DNA from: Hevea brasiliensis
Lineage: Eukaryota > Streptophyta > Magnoliopsida > Malpighiales > Euphorbiaceae
Direction: 5' to 3'
DNA: 64,000 nt
NCBI RefSeq assembly: GCF_030052815.1
Contig: NC_079496.1
Coordinates: 14,399,100 to 14,463,099 of the forward strand
The translations under genes were made by a program, and so were the position numbers. Below the pieces are notes generated by a model. It did no database searches. It was given only the letters and a program-made list of their open reading frames with translations, and had not been told where the DNA came from. This document shows, piece after piece, positions 62,462 through 64,000 of the stretch; position 1 is the stretch's first letter, and each line of letters begins with the position of its first letter.

Positions 62462-63690
62462 AAAATAGGCCTTAATCTCAAACTAGTTGGGATCGACTAT
62501 ATGAATCTTTTTTTGTCATTTAGCTTTGTAGACACCAAGTCCTTATCAGTATTCAACAGTTGTAAATTCTTTGATGTTTCCACATCATCTTTAGTTTCCT
62601 CATCATCTTTAGTCTTCCTCTCCCCCTTCCCATACATTCCCTTACTAACTTATCACACTTTATACTGGAGACATGACGAAACCATCTTAGTTGGCTCTTG
62701 CTTATTTTGTCTTCAATATATGTTATATGGATTTTCTAATGAATGTGATAATTCTTAATCTTATCCATAATCATTTTACCATACATCCATCTTAAAATTT
62801 GCATTTCTGCCATACCTTAGATGCCCAATATTCACTCCCATACAATATAGCTGGTTTGACCATAGTCCTATAGAACTTATTTTTCATTTTGTTTGGGATT
62901 TTATAGTCGCATAATACACTCGTCGCAATCCTCCCTTTCATCCATTCTATTTTGATCCTATGGCTTATATTCTCATCTAAAACTATGTTCTTTTGTATGT
63001 AGAACTTAGATGCTTGAACTGATTGCATTCAGGCACCGAGACTCCATCGAAATGAACCTTACCTCTATCCTTCTACACTCCATCCTTCTACGGGAGCTAA
63101 ACTCGCACTGCATATATTCCGTCTTACTTCTACATAGTTTAAAACCTTTGCTCTCAAGATTTTTTCTCCAAAACTCCAACTTTTGATTAACTTTTTACTA
63201 GTGTCATCCACTAAGACGCTATCATCCGCAAATAACGTGCACCATGGAACATCATCTTGAATTTGACTAGTCAACTTATCCATAACTAAGGTAAACATGT
63301 ACGGACTCAAAGTCAATCCTTGATGTAAACCTACTATTATGGGAAACTCGTCTGTGTCCCCTGCCACTGTCTTTACATTTGCGACCACCCCCTCATACAT
63401 GTCCTTAATAACCTTTATATTTTTAAAATTAGCTCTTTTCTTCTCTAGCACCCATCAAAGAACTTTCCAGAGAACCTTATCATATGTCTTTTTTAGATCA
63501 ATGAATACCATGTGAAGACCCTTTTTCCTCTCCCTATAAATTTCTGTTCTTACTAGAAAGATAGGCTCTGTAGTAGACCTAGCAGGAGTAAAGCCGAATT
63601 AGTTCTCCAATATCTTAGTAGTGTCCCTTAGTCTATGCCCAATTACTTTTTTTCATAGCTTCATTGTGTGACTCAACAGTTCAATTTTAT
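62462..63690 (-). mobile_element. 5'-truncated RTE-type LINE, antisense, in the intron after MOM1-like exon 15
   Basis: The right-hand (5') part encodes a broken reverse transcriptase on the minus strand: FGFTPARSTTEPIFL near 63590, LHMVFIDLKKTYDKVLW near 63500, and LHQGLTLSPYMFTLVMDKL, with the catalytic FADD near 63210. A second piece follows (KMKNKFYRTMVKPAILYGSE, about 62890). The 3' end at 62462-62500 has the ATAGTCGATCCCAAC...AAGGCC form of RTE elements. Stops and shifts show it is inactive. Confidence 0.85.
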
Positions 63691-64000
63691 GGTAGTTTGT
63701 ATAACTTTGGATATCTCATCTTTAATATAGGAGAATATATGGAATTATGCAAGTGTGCATAGAAAGTACCCACTCTTCATCCACTCTCTTTCTTTTGTCT
63801 TTTTTTCACTAGATTATTTTCATAAGGAAAAGGATGAAAATACCATGCTACAAAGCATGCAACGAACATTTAATTTTTACACTTGGAAAACAAGAATAAG
63901 AGAACTGAAATTACACTTGCATTCAAATGCAGATTAAATTAGATAGTACCTAAGAACAGGATGTGTTAACTGTCGATTGAGAACCAGCCTCTTTATTACT
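63691..64000. other. Remaining intron sequence to the window edge
   Basis: No MOM1-like exon was recognised between the LINE and the right edge. A 60-codon plus frame at 63755 is not convincing. Confidence 0.45.

Overview
The window is plant nuclear DNA. It has intron-rich genes with GT-AG junctions, a CC-NBS-LRR resistance gene, plant-type Ty3 and Ty1/copia elements with initiator-Met-tRNA primer sites, a TRIM element, an RTE-type LINE, abundant (AT)n and (CT)n microsatellites, and long AT-rich spacers. The gene complement points to a woody or TE-rich eudicot. Malpighiales/Euphorbiaceae is plausible, but that is inference.

Layout: (1) Positions 1189-5451, minus strand: the 5' half (13 exons, about 372 codons) of a chorein-N protein of the UHRF1BP1/BLTP3-like lipid-transfer family; the rest lies off the left edge. 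(2) 5750-11900: AT-rich spacer with one GC-richer island near 7.5-7.7 kb and a three-times-repeated segment upstream of the next gene. (3) 12698-19293, plus strand: a complete 7-exon ATG18f-like autophagy gene (WD40 + BCAS3). (4) 20434-23307, minus strand: an intronless CC-NBS-LRR gene, with a short TIR-flanked DNA transposon about 150 bp upstream of its start codon. (5) 26246-36573: a complete but dead Ty3 chromovirus-like retrotransposon with about 2.66-kb LTRs, a perfect 5-bp TSD and many premature stops. (6) 38933-62337 and beyond the right edge, plus strand: 15 exons (1432 codons) of a MOM1-like protein (PHD, two chromodomains, SNF2-like core without ATPase motifs).

The MOM1-like gene carries an unusual intronic TE load. 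Its introns hold a TRIM, two inverted LTR copies of one family, a Mutator-like MITE, a further LTR-like element, an antisense Ty1/copia element that itself contains a SINE/RTE tail, and an antisense RTE LINE fragment. In Arabidopsis, MOM1 maintains transcriptional silencing of such elements, so a TE-rich copy of this gene is the most thought-provoking feature here. The genes look like independent loci; I see no operon-like or cluster relationship between them. No structural RNA genes or CRISPR arrays were seen. All exon coordinates were derived by eye from splice signals, phase and remembered family similarity, and no search was run.
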